A stretch of DNA of 64,000 bases, from contig NZ_JACHDP010000001.1 of NCBI RefSeq assembly GCF_014201145.1, forward strand, positions 6,882,001 through 6,946,000, in the 5' to 3' direction. The DNA is from Micromonospora parathelypteridis. GTDB lineage: Bacteria; Actinomycetota; Actinomycetes; Mycobacteriales; Micromonosporaceae. Positions 43,109 through 52,026 of this stretch are shown piece by piece (positions within the stretch are counted from its first letter, which is position 1; the number at the start of each line of letters is the position of its first letter). Below the pieces are notes generated by a model. It ran no database searches. It had not been told where the DNA came from and saw nothing but the letters and a program-made list of their open reading frames with translations. Made by a program: the position numbers and the translations under genes.

Positions 43109-45337
43109 ATGCGACAGTTCCGCCGCGGTGGCGTACTCGCCGCCGTGCTCGGCCTGATCCTGGCCGCGACCGCGCCCACCGCCGCCGCCGCCGGCTCGGA
43201 CAGTCCGTCGCGCTACCGCAACCCGATCTCCGTCGCCGTGGGCGACACGTTCGCGGACCCGGTCATCGTCCGCGGCGAAGACGGGTTCTGGTACGCGTAC
43301 GGCACCACTGACCCGCTGCACGAGGGTGAGCGGGAGTTCCACCGGGTGCCGATCGCCCGCTCGGCCAACCTGGTCGACTGGGCGTACGTCGGCGACGCGT
43401 TCGGCCCCGACCAGCGCCCGCCGTACGCCGCTCCCGGGGCTGCCTTCTGGGCGCCTGATGTGCGCCGCCTCGGCGACCGGTGGGTCATGTACGTGACGGT
43501 CACCGACACCACCGTCTCCGCCGAGGGCAGCGACTACGCCATCGGCGCGGCGACCGCCCCCACCCCCGCCGGGCCCTGGACCTTCGCCGCGCAGCCGGTC
43601 GTCAACCCTCGTGCCGGCGGTGGCGGCGGCTACCTGTGGACCATCGACCCCACCCAGTTCACCGACATCGACGGCCGCAGCTACCTCTACTACGGCAGCT
43701 ACTACGGCGGCATCTCGGTCACCGAGCTCACCGCGGACGGGCTGGCCGCCGTCGGCACACCGACGCTGGTAGCCGTCGACAACAAGTTCGAGGGCAGCTA
43801 CGTGTTGCGCCACGACGACTGGTACTACCTGTTCGCCTCCACCGCGAACTGCTGCGCCGGCCCGGCCACCGGCTACTCCGTCCAGGTTGGACGCGCGCGC
43901 AGCCCGCGCGGCCCGTTCACCGACCGGGAAGGCGTCGCGCTGACCGCGTCCCGGGCGGGCGGCACGCCGGTGCTCACCCAGAACGGCAACCAGTGGATCG
44001 GGACGGGGCACAACGGGTTCCTCACCGACCTGTCCGGTCAGGACTGGATCGTCTACCACGCGATCGACCGTGCCGACCCGTACCTGGACGAGCCGTTCGG
44101 CATCAACGAACGCCCCATGCTGCTGGACCGGCTGGACTGGTTCGACGGCTGGCCGACGGTGAACGCCGGCGCCGGCCCGTCCGACGGCAACCGCCCCGCG
44201 CCGGTGACCACGGGCCGGGTCGACGAACGGTTCGACACCGCCGGCCTGGCCGGCTGGCGACGCGCATCCGGCGAGTGGCGGATCGCCGACGGCCGGCTCA
44301 CCGGCAGCGGCGCGCTGACCAGCCGTACCACCATGGGCGGCGACCTGCGGGCGGAGGCCGACCTGCGGCTGACCGGCGCGGCCTCAGCCGGGATCACCCT
44401 CGCCGACCGGGTCGAGGTCCGGGTGGACGCGGCCGTCGGCCGGCTCGTCGCCAGCGACGGCCGCCGTCGCGCCAGCGCGGCACTGCCCGCCGGGTTCGAC
44501 CCGGCCGACCGACACAACCTGGCCATCGAGGTACGCGGCAAGCAACTGGTCGCCGAGCTGAGCCCGGCCCGCCTCGGTGACCAGCTCGCCGTGGTGTCGC
44601 TACGGCTGGACCGCCCGGTCGCCGGCCGACCCGGACTGACCGCCACCGGCGGGCCGGCCGAGTTCGACAACGTGAGCGTGGCCCGGCTGTACCAACCGCC
44701 TCGGCGACCGGTGCCCGAGCCGCGGGCCGGGGCACCACTGCCGGCGTACTCCGACGAGTTCGACGGCGGGCTGGACGGCGACTGGCAATGGGTACGTGAG
44801 GACCCGGCGGCCACCGTCGCCGGCGGCGCGCTGCGCTGGCCCGTGCAGGCCGCCGACCTGACCGGCACCGGCAACACGGCGGGGGTGCTGCTGCGTGACG
44901 CACCGAACGGCGACTACGTCGTCGAGACGAAGGTGACGCTGGACCTGGGTGAGGAGACCGTCCGCAACTACCAGCAGGCGGGCCTGGTCGCCTACGTGGA
45001 CGACGACCGGTTCGCGCGGCTGACCCAGGTGGCGATCTGGAACACCCGCCAGGTCGAGTACGGCTACGAGCTCCCCTTCGCCGGTCAACCGGTCTACGGC
45101 GGCAGCATCGTCGGCGCCCCGGCCAGCACCACCTGGCTGCGGCTGGCGCACCACGTCGACCCGGCCACCGGGGAGCACGAGTACCGGGCCGGGTCCAGCC
45201 GGGACGGGCGTACCTGGACCTGGGGTGCGGTGTGGACCTTCCCGGCCGACACCACCCCGCGGATCGGGCTCGTCGCGCACGGCGGCGCCGCACCGGCGGT
45301 CAGCGCCGAGTTCGACTACCTGCGCTTCTACCGCTAG
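43109..45337 (+). CDS. Secreted glycoside hydrolase family 43 protein
   Basis: Protein of 742 aa, ATG at 43109 with AAGGTAGG upstream. Signal peptide (about 1-28). GH43 five-bladed propeller (about 35-375) with YRNPISVAVGDTFADPVIVRG (catalytic-base Asp region), FWAPDVRRLGDRWVMYV, TIDPTQFTDIDGRSYLYYGS and EGSYVLRHDDWYYLF with the acid Glu. Then two beta-sandwich domains (about 380-535 and 545-740), the last like the DUF1349/GH43 C2 domain. It probably releases arabinose or xylose from plant arabinan or xylan outside the cell. LacI-type operators upstream and a strong terminator downstream mark a single-gene unit. Confidence 0.9.
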   Translation: MRQFRRGGVLAAVLGLILAATAPTAAAAGSDSPSRYRNPISVAVGDTFADPVIVRGEDGFWYAYGTTDPLHEGEREFHRVPIARSANLVDWAYVGDAFGPDQRPPYAAPGAAFWAPDVRRLGDRWVMYVTVTDTTVSAEGSDYAIGAATAPTPAGPWTFAAQPVVNPRAGGGGGYLWTIDPTQFTDIDGRSYLYYGSYYGGISVTELTADGLAAVGTPTLVAVDNKFEGSYVLRHDDWYYLFASTANCCAGPATGYSVQVGRARSPRGPFTDREGVALTASRAGGTPVLTQNGNQWIGTGHNGFLTDLSGQDWIVYHAIDRADPYLDEPFGINERPMLLDRLDWFDGWPTVNAGAGPSDGNRPAPVTTGRVDERFDTAGLAGWRRASGEWRIADGRLTGSGALTSRTTMGGDLRAEADLRLTGAASAGITLADRVEVRVDAAVGRLVASDGRRRASAALPAGFDPADRHNLAIEVRGKQLVAELSPARLGDQLAVVSLRLDRPVAGRPGLTATGGPAEFDNVSVARLYQPPRRPVPEPRAGAPLPAYSDEFDGGLDGDWQWVREDPAATVAGGALRWPVQAADLTGTGNTAGVLLRDAPNGDYVVETKVTLDLGEETVRNYQQAGLVAYVDDDRFARLTQVAIWNTRQVEYGYELPFAGQPVYGGSIVGAPASTTWLRLAHHVDPATGEHEYRAGSSRDGRTWTWGAVWTFPADTTPRIGLVAHGGAAPAVSAEFDYLRFYR

Positions 45338-45343
45338 GTGGCG

Positions 45344-45381
45344 AGGCCCCCTGCCGCCGCTCGGCGGTGTGCAGGGGGCCT
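45344..45381 (+). terminator. Terminator of the GH43 gene
   Basis: An 11-bp perfect stem AGGCCCCCTGC (45344-45354) with GCAGGGGGCCT (45371-45381) contains an inner CGCCG/CGGCG stem and begins 6 bp after the stop codon. Confidence 0.85.
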
Positions 45382-45476
45382 TCGCTTGTCTACTGCCCTA
45401 CCCTGGAGGGGCCGCGGCGCCACTTCGGCAAGTCGTGGCCTTAGAGCTCGCACCCTGGGCGGATGGAAGTAGCCGC

Positions 45477-46127
45477 ATGATCTGGACGCCGTTCAGAAGC
45501 GACCGCACCCCTCGCCGACTCCGCGCAGTGTCCAACCTGCAGTTTCCTGCCAGCGGGCGTGAGCACCTGCGCAATCAGTACCCCCATCTCAACGACGACG
45601 ACATCGTCCTCGTCGAAACCGCGACCCGGCAGTGGTTCCGGATCATCGCCCGCCAGCCCAGAGCGAAGCTGGCGATGCCGTCGGTGGTCGTGGACGATCT
45701 GTGGCAGGCGTTGACCCTGCACGCGGAGGACTACGCCACCTTCTGCGACGCCGCGTTCGGGCGTCTGCTGAACCGCCAACCGAGGTCGGCACCAAACGGC
45801 GACACGACCAACGCCGATCGCAGCGCCCTGCTGCTCGCCACGCTGAGTCACGGCCGTCAGGACGAGGGGTGCGCCGCGACCGACCTCCCCCTGCTGTTCC
45901 GGGTGGACCAAGAGCTCCGCGTCCACGACGGCAACCGCTACCTGGCCGACTGTGGAGGCCGTGGCGAGTGCTTCCCGGTCTCCGGCCGCGTCTGCCTGCA
46001 GCACCTCGAAGGGCCGGGTAAGCGGCCCAAGTCAGGCGGCATTCGCGGCGATCTGCCCTTCAACGACGGCCGCCACGGCTACGCCGGCGGCGCGGGCGGT
46101 GGCGACGGCGGTGGGGGCGGCGACTGA
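45477..46127 (+). CDS. GRDP-like (glycine-rich domain protein) family protein
   Basis: Protein of 216 aa, ATG at 45477 with GGAAG 7 nt upstream. The N-terminal half has YPHLNDDDIVLVETATRQWF and PSVVVDDLWQALTLHAEDYATFCDAAFGRLLNRQP, in pieces under 20 residues each: VVDDLWQALTLHAEDY and TFCDAAFGRLLNRQP. This resembles the GRDP-like family, first known from plants. The middle has a Cys-rich patch (ADCGGRGECFPVSGRVC) and the C-terminus is GGAGGGDGGGGGD, a glycine tail as in that family. No signal peptide. Cellular role unknown. Confidence 0.65.
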   Translation: MIWTPFRSDRTPRRLRAVSNLQFPASGREHLRNQYPHLNDDDIVLVETATRQWFRIIARQPRAKLAMPSVVVDDLWQALTLHAEDYATFCDAAFGRLLNRQPRSAPNGDTTNADRSALLLATLSHGRQDEGCAATDLPLLFRVDQELRVHDGNRYLADCGGRGECFPVSGRVCLQHLEGPGKRPKSGGIRGDLPFNDGRHGYAGGAGGGDGGGGGD

Positions 46128-46171
46128 GCCTGCCGACCCACTGCCCGAATTGATCCGCTGACCCGCTGCCC

Positions 46172-46690
46172 CTAGCCGAGCCGGGTCAGCGGGGTCACCG
46201 TCCGGTCCGTGCCGTCGTAGCTGCGGGCGGCGGCGAACTCGCCCGCCGGCCGGTGCCCGTCCGCGACAGCCCGGGCCAGCCGCAGATCCGCGTTGCGGAA
46301 CCGCAGTGCCAGGCTCAGATGCGGCACCCACTGCCCAGGGGCATGCCACGGACGATGCCCGTCGGCCTCGGCGAGGACGTCCCAGACGGCGGCGTGCAAC
46401 GAGGTCAGTGCCGGCGTTGGTCGTACGAGCCAGACCAACGGGGCGCTGCCGTCGAGCACGACAACGCGCTCGAGTGTGACCGGCACCGGCAGCGCGGCGT
46501 CGAACAGCTCGGCCAGGCGGTGCTCGACACCGGGCGGAAAGTCGTCCACGGCGGCGAGGGTGAGGTGCGGCCGGTTGGTCGGATGGATGTTGCGGGCCAG
46601 GCTGGGCAGCCCCGCCTCCGCCAACCGCTCCCAGGTCGACCGGACCTCGGCGTCCAACCCGGCCGAGCAGAGCAGTTCCACCGTACGCAC
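46172..46690 (-). CDS. 2'-5' RNA ligase / cyclic phosphodiesterase family protein
   Basis: Protein of 172 aa, GTG at 46690. Two H-x-(T/S) motifs sit at the expected places: RPHLTLAAV (about residues 41-49) and VPHLSLALRF (about 122-131). Together these form the 2H phosphoesterase active site. Members hydrolyse or ligate 2'-5' RNA bonds or cyclic phosphates; the in vivo substrate is unclear. Monocistronic. Confidence 0.85.
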   Translation of the reverse strand: MRTVELLCSAGLDAEVRSTWERLAEAGLPSLARNIHPTNRPHLTLAAVDDFPPGVEHRLAELFDAALPVPVTLERVVVLDGSAPLVWLVRPTPALTSLHAAVWDVLAEADGHRPWHAPGQWVPHLSLALRFRNADLRLARAVADGHRPAGEFAAARSYDGTDRTVTPLTRLG

Positions 46691-46731
46691 CCAGATACGC
46701 TAGCGGAGCAACGGACGGCGGGGTGGCGTGG

Positions 46732-47337
46732 TCAGAGCCAGCCGTTGTCCCGGGCGGTGCGTACCGCCTCGGCCCGGTCGGCCGCGCCGAGCTTCTGCAC
46801 GGCGGCGGAGAGATGGTTGCGCACCGTGCCGGTGGACAGGTGCACCCGCCGGGCGATCAGCGCTACCGGGGCACCAACCTCGGCCAGCCGCAGCGTCTCC
46901 AGTTCCCGAGGGGTCAGTGGGCACGGGGGCAAGGTCAGCGCGTCGGCGGCCAGCGAGGGGTCGACGTAGCGGCCTCCGGCGTGCACCCGGCGGATCACAT
47001 CCGCGAGCGCGCCACCCGGCGAACCCTTGCGCAGGAACCCCCGGGCGCCGGCGGTCAGCGCCTGGCGCAGGTGCCCGGGTCGGCCGTGCCCGGTCAGCAC
47101 GACCACCGCGCATTCGGGTCGGGCCCGGGTCAGCTCGGCGGCCACCGCGATGCCGTCCAGGCCGGGCATCTCCAGGTCCACCACGGCCACGTCCGGGCGG
47201 TGCGCCAGTGTCGCGGTGACGGCCGTCGGCCCATCGGCGGCGTGTGCCACCACCTCGATGTCCGGCTCCAGGCCGAGCAGCGCGGCGACCGCGACCCGGA
47301 TCAGGTCCTCGTCGTCGGCGAGCAGGACGCGGATCAC
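46732..47337 (-). CDS. NarL/LuxR-family response regulator
   Basis: Protein of 201 aa. The GTG at 47337 forms a GTGA overlap with the kinase stop, which fixes the start; the long open frame upstream is a shadow of the kinase gene. Receiver: LLADDEDLIRV, phospho-Asp in VAVVDLEMPGLDG, VVLTGHG, FLRKGS. Output: LTPRELETLRLAEVGAPVALIARRV and STGTVRNHLSAAVQKLG, the LuxR helix-turn-helix. Partner of the kinase 47334-48491. Confidence 0.92.
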   Translation of the reverse strand: MIRVLLADDEDLIRVAVAALLGLEPDIEVVAHAADGPTAVTATLAHRPDVAVVDLEMPGLDGIAVAAELTRARPECAVVVLTGHGRPGHLRQALTAGARGFLRKGSPGGALADVIRRVHAGGRYVDPSLAADALTLPPCPLTPRELETLRLAEVGAPVALIARRVHLSTGTVRNHLSAAVQKLGAADRAEAVRTARDNGWL

Positions 47338-48491
47338 GACGGCACCGGCACGGTGGCCTCGAGGGTGAACACCGTGTCCTCCCGGCGTACCCGCAACTCG
47401 CCCCCGGCGGCGGCGAGCCGGTCGGCCAACCCGCGCAGGCCGTGGCTGTGCGCGTCCGGGCCACGGTCGTCGGCGCCGTCGTTGGCCACCGTCATTCTGG
47501 CCACGTCGTCCTCCCGATCGATGCGGATCCGGCACCAGTCGGCCCGGCTGTGTCGCAGCACGTTGGTGCTCGCCTCGCGCAGCACGGCCGCCAGTTCGGC
47601 GGCGGCGGGCTGCGGCAGGTCCGCTGGCAGCGGCAGGACCGTGCACCGTACCCCAGAGGAGCGCAGCACCTCCGCCACCGCGGCGAGTTGTTCGTCGAGG
47701 TCGACGACCCGGTAACCGTGCACGGTCTCCCGCACCTCGGTGAGCGCGGACGCGGCCAAGCGTTGCACCTCGGCGGCTTCCCGCCCGGCCCGTTCCGGGT
47801 CGACCGAGGCGAGCCGGGCGGCGAGTTCGGCCTTCAACGCGATCACCGTAAGGCTGTGCCCCAGCACGTCGTGCACGTCCCGGGCGAAGCGCAACCGCTC
47901 CTCGGCGGCGGCCAGCCGGGCCTGGGCGGCCTGGCCCTGCCTGGCCTGCACCAGCAGGTCCCAGAACCAGACCTGGAACCCGTTCACGGCGGCGACGCCC
48001 ACCCCGATCCCCCCGGTGACGGCGAGGTGACGCGGGACGGAGCCGCCGGTCCACCAGGCGACCGCCACCGCCACCACCAGCACACCGGCCGCCACCGCCA
48101 ACGTGGCCCGCAGTCGCACCAACAGCAGCGGCGCCATGCCGATCAGTGCCGCACCGAGCCAGGCCCAGGTCGGCCAACTGCCAGCCGCCACCGGACCCAC
48201 GAGCGGAACGCTCAGCACCGCCATCCCGGCCAGGCCCACCTGAGCGCGGCGCCGCCAGCGCGGGTCGAGCCACGGCGTCACGGCCGCGTACAGCACAACG
48301 GTCTGGGCGACCGTGAACGCGAGGATGCCAACCGCGCCGAGCACCACCCGGCCCGGATCGGGCTCGCGGGTCAGCCCGACCGCCGGGAACAGGACGCTCG
48401 CCCAGACGCCGGTGGCCAGCGACAAGAGCGTTGCCCGCCGAGCCCGGCGCAGCCGGCGGTCCGCCCGGGCCGTCACCGCCTCGCTCGCCAC
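47334..48491 (-). CDS. Sensor histidine kinase (HisKA_3 type)
   Basis: Protein of 385 aa, GTG at 48491. Five to six membrane helices fill residues 20-170 with no large extracellular domain. The acceptor helix is RFARDVHDVLGHSLTVIALK (His in DVHD). The ATPase domain has LREASTNVLRHS, VANDGADDRG and HGLRGLADRLAAAGG. Intramembrane-sensing kinase of the DesK/NarX class, similar in layout to the kinase at 23906-25117. It is divergent from a polytopic membrane protein with palindromic DNA between. Confidence 0.92.
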   Translation of the reverse strand: MASEAVTARADRRLRRARRATLLSLATGVWASVLFPAVGLTREPDPGRVVLGAVGILAFTVAQTVVLYAAVTPWLDPRWRRRAQVGLAGMAVLSVPLVGPVAAGSWPTWAWLGAALIGMAPLLLVRLRATLAVAAGVLVVAVAVAWWTGGSVPRHLAVTGGIGVGVAAVNGFQVWFWDLLVQARQGQAAQARLAAAEERLRFARDVHDVLGHSLTVIALKAELAARLASVDPERAGREAAEVQRLAASALTEVRETVHGYRVVDLDEQLAAVAEVLRSSGVRCTVLPLPADLPQPAAAELAAVLREASTNVLRHSRADWCRIRIDREDDVARMTVANDGADDRGPDAHSHGLRGLADRLAAAGGELRVRREDTVFTLEATVPVPS

Positions 48492-48532
48492 GCACCGATC
48501 CTAGGGCCGCCCGCCGCCCGGTCCACCCAGCG

Positions 48533-48576
48533 AACCGTCACGGTTGGACCATGCGACCCGCACGGTTTTCCCGTGC
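48533..48576. promoter_or_regulatory. Palindromes in the divergent kinase/membrane protein promoter
   Basis: AACCGTCACGGTT (48533-48545) is a perfect 13-bp palindrome around a central C. A second inverted repeat, GCACGG (48560-48565) with CCGTGC (48571-48576), shares the ACGG core. They lie in the 131-bp gap between two divergent genes and are candidate binding sites for the response regulator. Confidence 0.45.
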
Positions 48577-48622
48577 CGAACGGGTCTGCCCACCGCGCCG
48601 GGGACGCCGGCAGGGTCGAGGC

Positions 48623-49567
48623 ATGGAAAAGACACGGATGTACGCGGACAGCGTCGCCGCCGTACCGCCGCCCGGGCCGCTGCCGACCGACCAGCCGGCG
48701 CCCTCGGACGCGGCGTCCCTCAACCCGGCGTGCCCCGTAGCGGCACCCTCGGACGCGGCACCGACCGGCGACACACGGCCGCTGCTGTGGCACCTCGGCG
48801 AGATGGCGCTGGCGATGCTCGCCGGGATGCTGCTGCTCGGAGGGCTGTGGGACGCGGCCGGCGCCTCGTTGGGGCTCGCCGGGCCGCTGCGCCGGCCGGA
48901 CGTTGCCGCGCTGGTGATGGCCACGAACATGACCGTCGGGATGACGGTGTGGATGCGCTACCGGGCGCACCACTGGCGTGGGGTCGGTGAGATGGCCGCC
49001 GCGATGTACGTCCCGTTCCTGCTGCTGCTCGTACCGTGGTGGGTCGGCCTGCTGGACGCGGACGCGCTGCTGCTCGGCGGTCATCTGCTGATGGTTCCCG
49101 CGATGGTGCTGGTGGCGCTGCGCCATCGGCACGACCCGCCGGTGGTGGTGCGCCGGCACCCGGCCGTGGTGGCGCTCGCCCGCCGCTGGCCGACCGGGCT
49201 GGCGGTGCTGATGACCGTGGACCTGTGGGTGGAGCCGAGAGTGTTCAGCCCGTGGACGATGCTGGTGCTGCCCGGCGGCTACCTGGTGATCGGCGTGGCC
49301 CGCCGTACGCTGCGTGGGCCAAAGGTGCTCGCCACCCAACTCGTCGGGCTCGGCGGCTGGGTGGCCCTGACGGTGGTCGCCGTCACGGTCGACGGACAGG
49401 TCGCCGCCTGGTTGGTGGCGTTCGGGTGGCTGGCGCACGCCGGGTGGGACCTGGTGCACCACCGCACCGGCCGGGTGGTGCCGCGCGCCTACGCCGAGTG
49501 GTGCGGGGTGCTCGACGCGGCCCTCGCCGGCACGATGATCCTCGCCATCCTCACCACCTACGCGTAA
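48623..49567 (+). CDS. Polytopic membrane protein, function unknown
   Basis: Protein of 314 aa, ATG at 48623 with GTCGAGG upstream. An N-terminal Pro/Ala-rich tail of about 55 residues is followed by about eight hydrophobic segments. The block WHLGEMALAMLAGMLLLGGLW, VMATNMTVGMTVWMRYRAHHW and GEMAAAMYVPFLLLLVPWW (each under 22 residues; the first spans about 58-78) is a recurrent actinobacterial membrane family that is sometimes mislabelled FliP. His residues are frequent in the loops. It is divergent from a two-component system and may be its target or signal partner. Confidence 0.7.
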   Translation: MEKTRMYADSVAAVPPPGPLPTDQPAPSDAASLNPACPVAAPSDAAPTGDTRPLLWHLGEMALAMLAGMLLLGGLWDAAGASLGLAGPLRRPDVAALVMATNMTVGMTVWMRYRAHHWRGVGEMAAAMYVPFLLLLVPWWVGLLDADALLLGGHLLMVPAMVLVALRHRHDPPVVVRRHPAVVALARRWPTGLAVLMTVDLWVEPRVFSPWTMLVLPGGYLVIGVARRTLRGPKVLATQLVGLGGWVALTVVAVTVDGQVAAWLVAFGWLAHAGWDLVHHRTGRVVPRAYAEWCGVLDAALAGTMILAILTTYA

Positions 49568-49697
49568 GGCGACCACGGCCGCCGAGGAGCGAGATCGGGC
49601 GCGCGCACCGGCGCGGGGGCCGTGCGGCCCGGGAGTCGGCGCGACTCTTGTGCCGGTCGGCGCAGCGGCCCGGACGGCGTAATGAAAGGCTTGGCAC

Positions 49698-51443
49698 ATG
49701 AGTTCCGCACCTGCACAGCACGACGCACCGACCGACGCACCGCTCGACGCCACCCCCGCCGGCACCGACGAGGTGAACGCCTTCACCGAGCTCGGGCTGC
49801 GCGCCGAACTGCTGGGCGCGCTCGCCGCCCTCGGTTACGAGGAGCCGACCCCCATCCAGCGGGAGGCGATTCCACCGCTGCTGGAAGGTCGGGACCTGCT
49901 GGGTCAGGCGGCCACCGGCACCGGCAAGACGGCGGCGTTCGCGCTGCCGCTGCTGAACCTCATGACGGCACACCGCCGGGGCGGCGATCCGGTCGCGCTG
50001 GTGCTGGTGCCGACCCGGGAGCTGGCGGTGCAGGTCTCCGAGGCGTTCCACCGCTACGGCAAGGACCTGGGCGCTCGGGTGCTGCCGATCTACGGTGGGC
50101 AGCCGATCGGGCGGCAGCTGCGGGCACTCGACAGCGGCGTGGACGTGGTGGTGGCCACCCCGGGTCGGGCGCTGGACCACATCGCCCGGGGCACGCTGCG
50201 GCTCGGCGGGCTGGCCACGGTGGTGCTCGACGAGGCCGACGAGATGCTCGACATGGGCTTCGCCGAGGACATCGAGGCGATCCTGGAGCACGCTCCCGCG
50301 CAGCGTCAGACGGTGCTCTTCTCGGCCACCATGCCGTCCCGCATCGACGGAATGGCCCGCCAGCACCTGCGTGAGCCGGTCCGGATCGAGATCGGCCGGG
50401 AGCAGACGGTCGCCGGTGAGGCGCCCCGGGTGCGGCAGAGCGCGTACATCGTGACCCGTGCGCACAAGCCGGCCGCGCTGGGCCGGGTGCTGGACGTGGA
50501 GTCGCCCACGGCGGCGATCGTGTTCTGCCGCAGCCGGGAAGAGGTCGACCGGCTGACCGAGACGATGAACGGCCGGGGTTACCGCTCCGAGGCGCTGCAC
50601 GGCGGCATGAGCCAGGAGCAGCGTGACCGGGTCATGGGCCGGCTGCGGGCGGGCACCGCCGACCTGCTGGTCGCCACCGACGTGGCGGCGCGTGGGCTGG
50701 ACGTCGAGCAGCTCACCCACGTCGTCAACTACGACGTGCCGTCAGCTCCCGAGTCGTACGTGCACCGGATCGGCCGGGTGGGTCGGGCCGGGCGCGAGGG
50801 CGTGGCGATCACCCTCGCCGAGCCGCGCGAGCACCGGATGCTCAAGACCATCGAACGGGTGACCGGCCAGCGGATCACCATCGACAAGATCCCCACCGTG
50901 GCCGACATGCGTACCCGCCGGCTGGAGCTGACCCAGGCGGCGCTGCGGGAGAGCCTGCTGGAGGACGACCTCGACCCGTTCCGGGTGATCGTGGAGACGC
51001 TGACCGACGAGTTCGACCTGATGGAGGTCGCCCTCGCCGCCGTGAAGCTGGCCCACGAGGTGACGTCGCCGGGCTCCGACGACGAGGAGGAGATCCCGCA
51101 GGTGCCGGTGCGTGGGCCGCGCGAGGGTCGACCGGAGACCGGCGGCCGGGGTGGCGATCGGCGTGGTGGGGGCCGGCCGCGCTCGGGCGGCGGCAACACC
51201 GTCCAGGTCTTCGTCGGCCTGGGCCGGCGCGCGGGGGTGCGCCCGCAGGACCTGGTCGGCGCGATCACCGGCGAGACCGGGATCCGTGGCCGGGACATCG
51301 GCTCGATCGAGATCGCCGACCGGTTCTCGCTGGTGGAGGTGCCGCAGGGGGTGGCCGACGAGGTGATCTCCGGGTTGCGCCAGAGCACGATCAAGGGCCG
51401 CAAGGCCACCGTGCGCCGCGACCGCGGGGGCGACGAGCGCTGA
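49698..51443 (+). CDS. DEAD-box ATP-dependent RNA helicase (DeaD/CsdA-like)
   Basis: Protein of 581 aa, ATG at 49698 with AAAGG upstream. All helicase motifs are present in order: Q motif (EEPTPIQ), I ATGTGKT, Ia PTRELA, Ib TPGR, II DEAD, III SAT, IV IVFCRSR, V ATDVAARGLD, VI HRIGRVGRAGR. A basic Gly/Arg linker (about 470-500) leads to a C-terminal DbpA-type RNA-binding domain (NTVQVFVGLGRRAGVRPQDL ... VPQGVADEVI). It unwinds structured RNA in ribosome assembly, mRNA decay and cold or stress adaptation. Confidence 0.95.
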   Translation: MSSAPAQHDAPTDAPLDATPAGTDEVNAFTELGLRAELLGALAALGYEEPTPIQREAIPPLLEGRDLLGQAATGTGKTAAFALPLLNLMTAHRRGGDPVALVLVPTRELAVQVSEAFHRYGKDLGARVLPIYGGQPIGRQLRALDSGVDVVVATPGRALDHIARGTLRLGGLATVVLDEADEMLDMGFAEDIEAILEHAPAQRQTVLFSATMPSRIDGMARQHLREPVRIEIGREQTVAGEAPRVRQSAYIVTRAHKPAALGRVLDVESPTAAIVFCRSREEVDRLTETMNGRGYRSEALHGGMSQEQRDRVMGRLRAGTADLLVATDVAARGLDVEQLTHVVNYDVPSAPESYVHRIGRVGRAGREGVAITLAEPREHRMLKTIERVTGQRITIDKIPTVADMRTRRLELTQAALRESLLEDDLDPFRVIVETLTDEFDLMEVALAAVKLAHEVTSPGSDDEEEIPQVPVRGPREGRPETGGRGGDRRGGGRPRSGGGNTVQVFVGLGRRAGVRPQDLVGAITGETGIRGRDIGSIEIADRFSLVEVPQGVADEVISGLRQSTIKGRKATVRRDRGGDER

Positions 51444-51449
51444 GCACGC

Positions 51450-51484
51450 CGCCGGCGACCGCCGTGGTACGACGGTCGCCGGCG
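51450..51484 (+). terminator. Terminator of the DEAD-box helicase gene
   Basis: A 16-bp stem with one mismatch (51450-51465 with 51469-51484) and a 3-nt loop begins 6 bp after the stop codon and ends next to the convergent DoxX gene. Confidence 0.7.
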
Positions 51485-51491
51485 CGGCAGC

Positions 51492-51896
51492 TCAGAAGGA
51501 GTACGGGCCGAAGCGGCCCCACGCCACCACGGCGGCGAGGAGGAGCAGCACCGCGCAGAGGATCCCGCCCTGGATCTCCAACCGGCGGGCGGCCTCCGTG
51601 TCCCGCTTCTTGAAGTCGCGCCGGTGCACCAGGATGCCGCCGATCATGACGATGACCAGCCCGACGGCGGCGAGCGGGGTGAGCACGGTGGCGATGCCGG
51701 TGAGCGGAGGCAGCACCAGCCCGATGGCGGCCAGCACCTCGACAGCGCCGAGGGCCTTGACCTGGGTCGGCGGAACCGGGTCCACCCAGGCCATCCGGTC
51801 GCGCAGTTTCTCCTTGGGCTGGGTCAGCTTGCTGACGCCAGCGCCGGCAAAGGCGACGGCGAGCATGATCTGGATGATCCAGAGCACCAGGTTCAC
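51492..51896 (-). CDS. DoxX family membrane protein
   Basis: Protein of 134 aa. The GTG at 51896 has GGAGG 7 nt upstream, so it is preferred over the longer frame to 51947. Four membrane helices: VNLVLWIIQIMLAVAFAGAG with SKLTQPKEKL following, VLAAIGLVLPPL, VLTPLAAVGLVIVMIGGIL and GILCAVLLLLAAVVAW. The small DoxX/DUF4870-like fold is found in redox-linked membrane proteins; no specific activity can be assigned. Confidence 0.8.
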   Translation of the reverse strand: MNLVLWIIQIMLAVAFAGAGVSKLTQPKEKLRDRMAWVDPVPPTQVKALGAVEVLAAIGLVLPPLTGIATVLTPLAAVGLVIVMIGGILVHRRDFKKRDTEAARRLEIQGGILCAVLLLLAAVVAWGRFGPYSF

Positions 51897-51971
51897 GGTT
51901 GTTCCTCCAGGGGCCGCCTCGCGGCGGAGAGGTAGTTGAGGGTTCAAGCGAGACAGTAGACCTCCCTGCGC

Positions 51972-52020
51972 GTACCAAAGGACCCCCGCCGTCTCGAAGA
52001 CGGCGGGGGTCCTTTGGTAC
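51972..52020. terminator. Very stable 23-bp terminator hairpin
   Basis: Arms 51972-51994 and 51998-52020 are perfectly complementary over 23 bp with a 3-nt CGA loop. The hairpin ends 7 bp past the lon stop (52027, leftward gene). It is the most stable simple hairpin I found in the window. Confidence 0.85.
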
Positions 52021-52026
52021 GGAACG

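Noticed and set aside
46732..48495. A 587-aa protein spanning the response regulator and the kinase region
   Set aside because: Only the last 201 residues are a real domain; the rest is a shadow of the kinase gene, and a GTGA overlap fixes the start at 47337.
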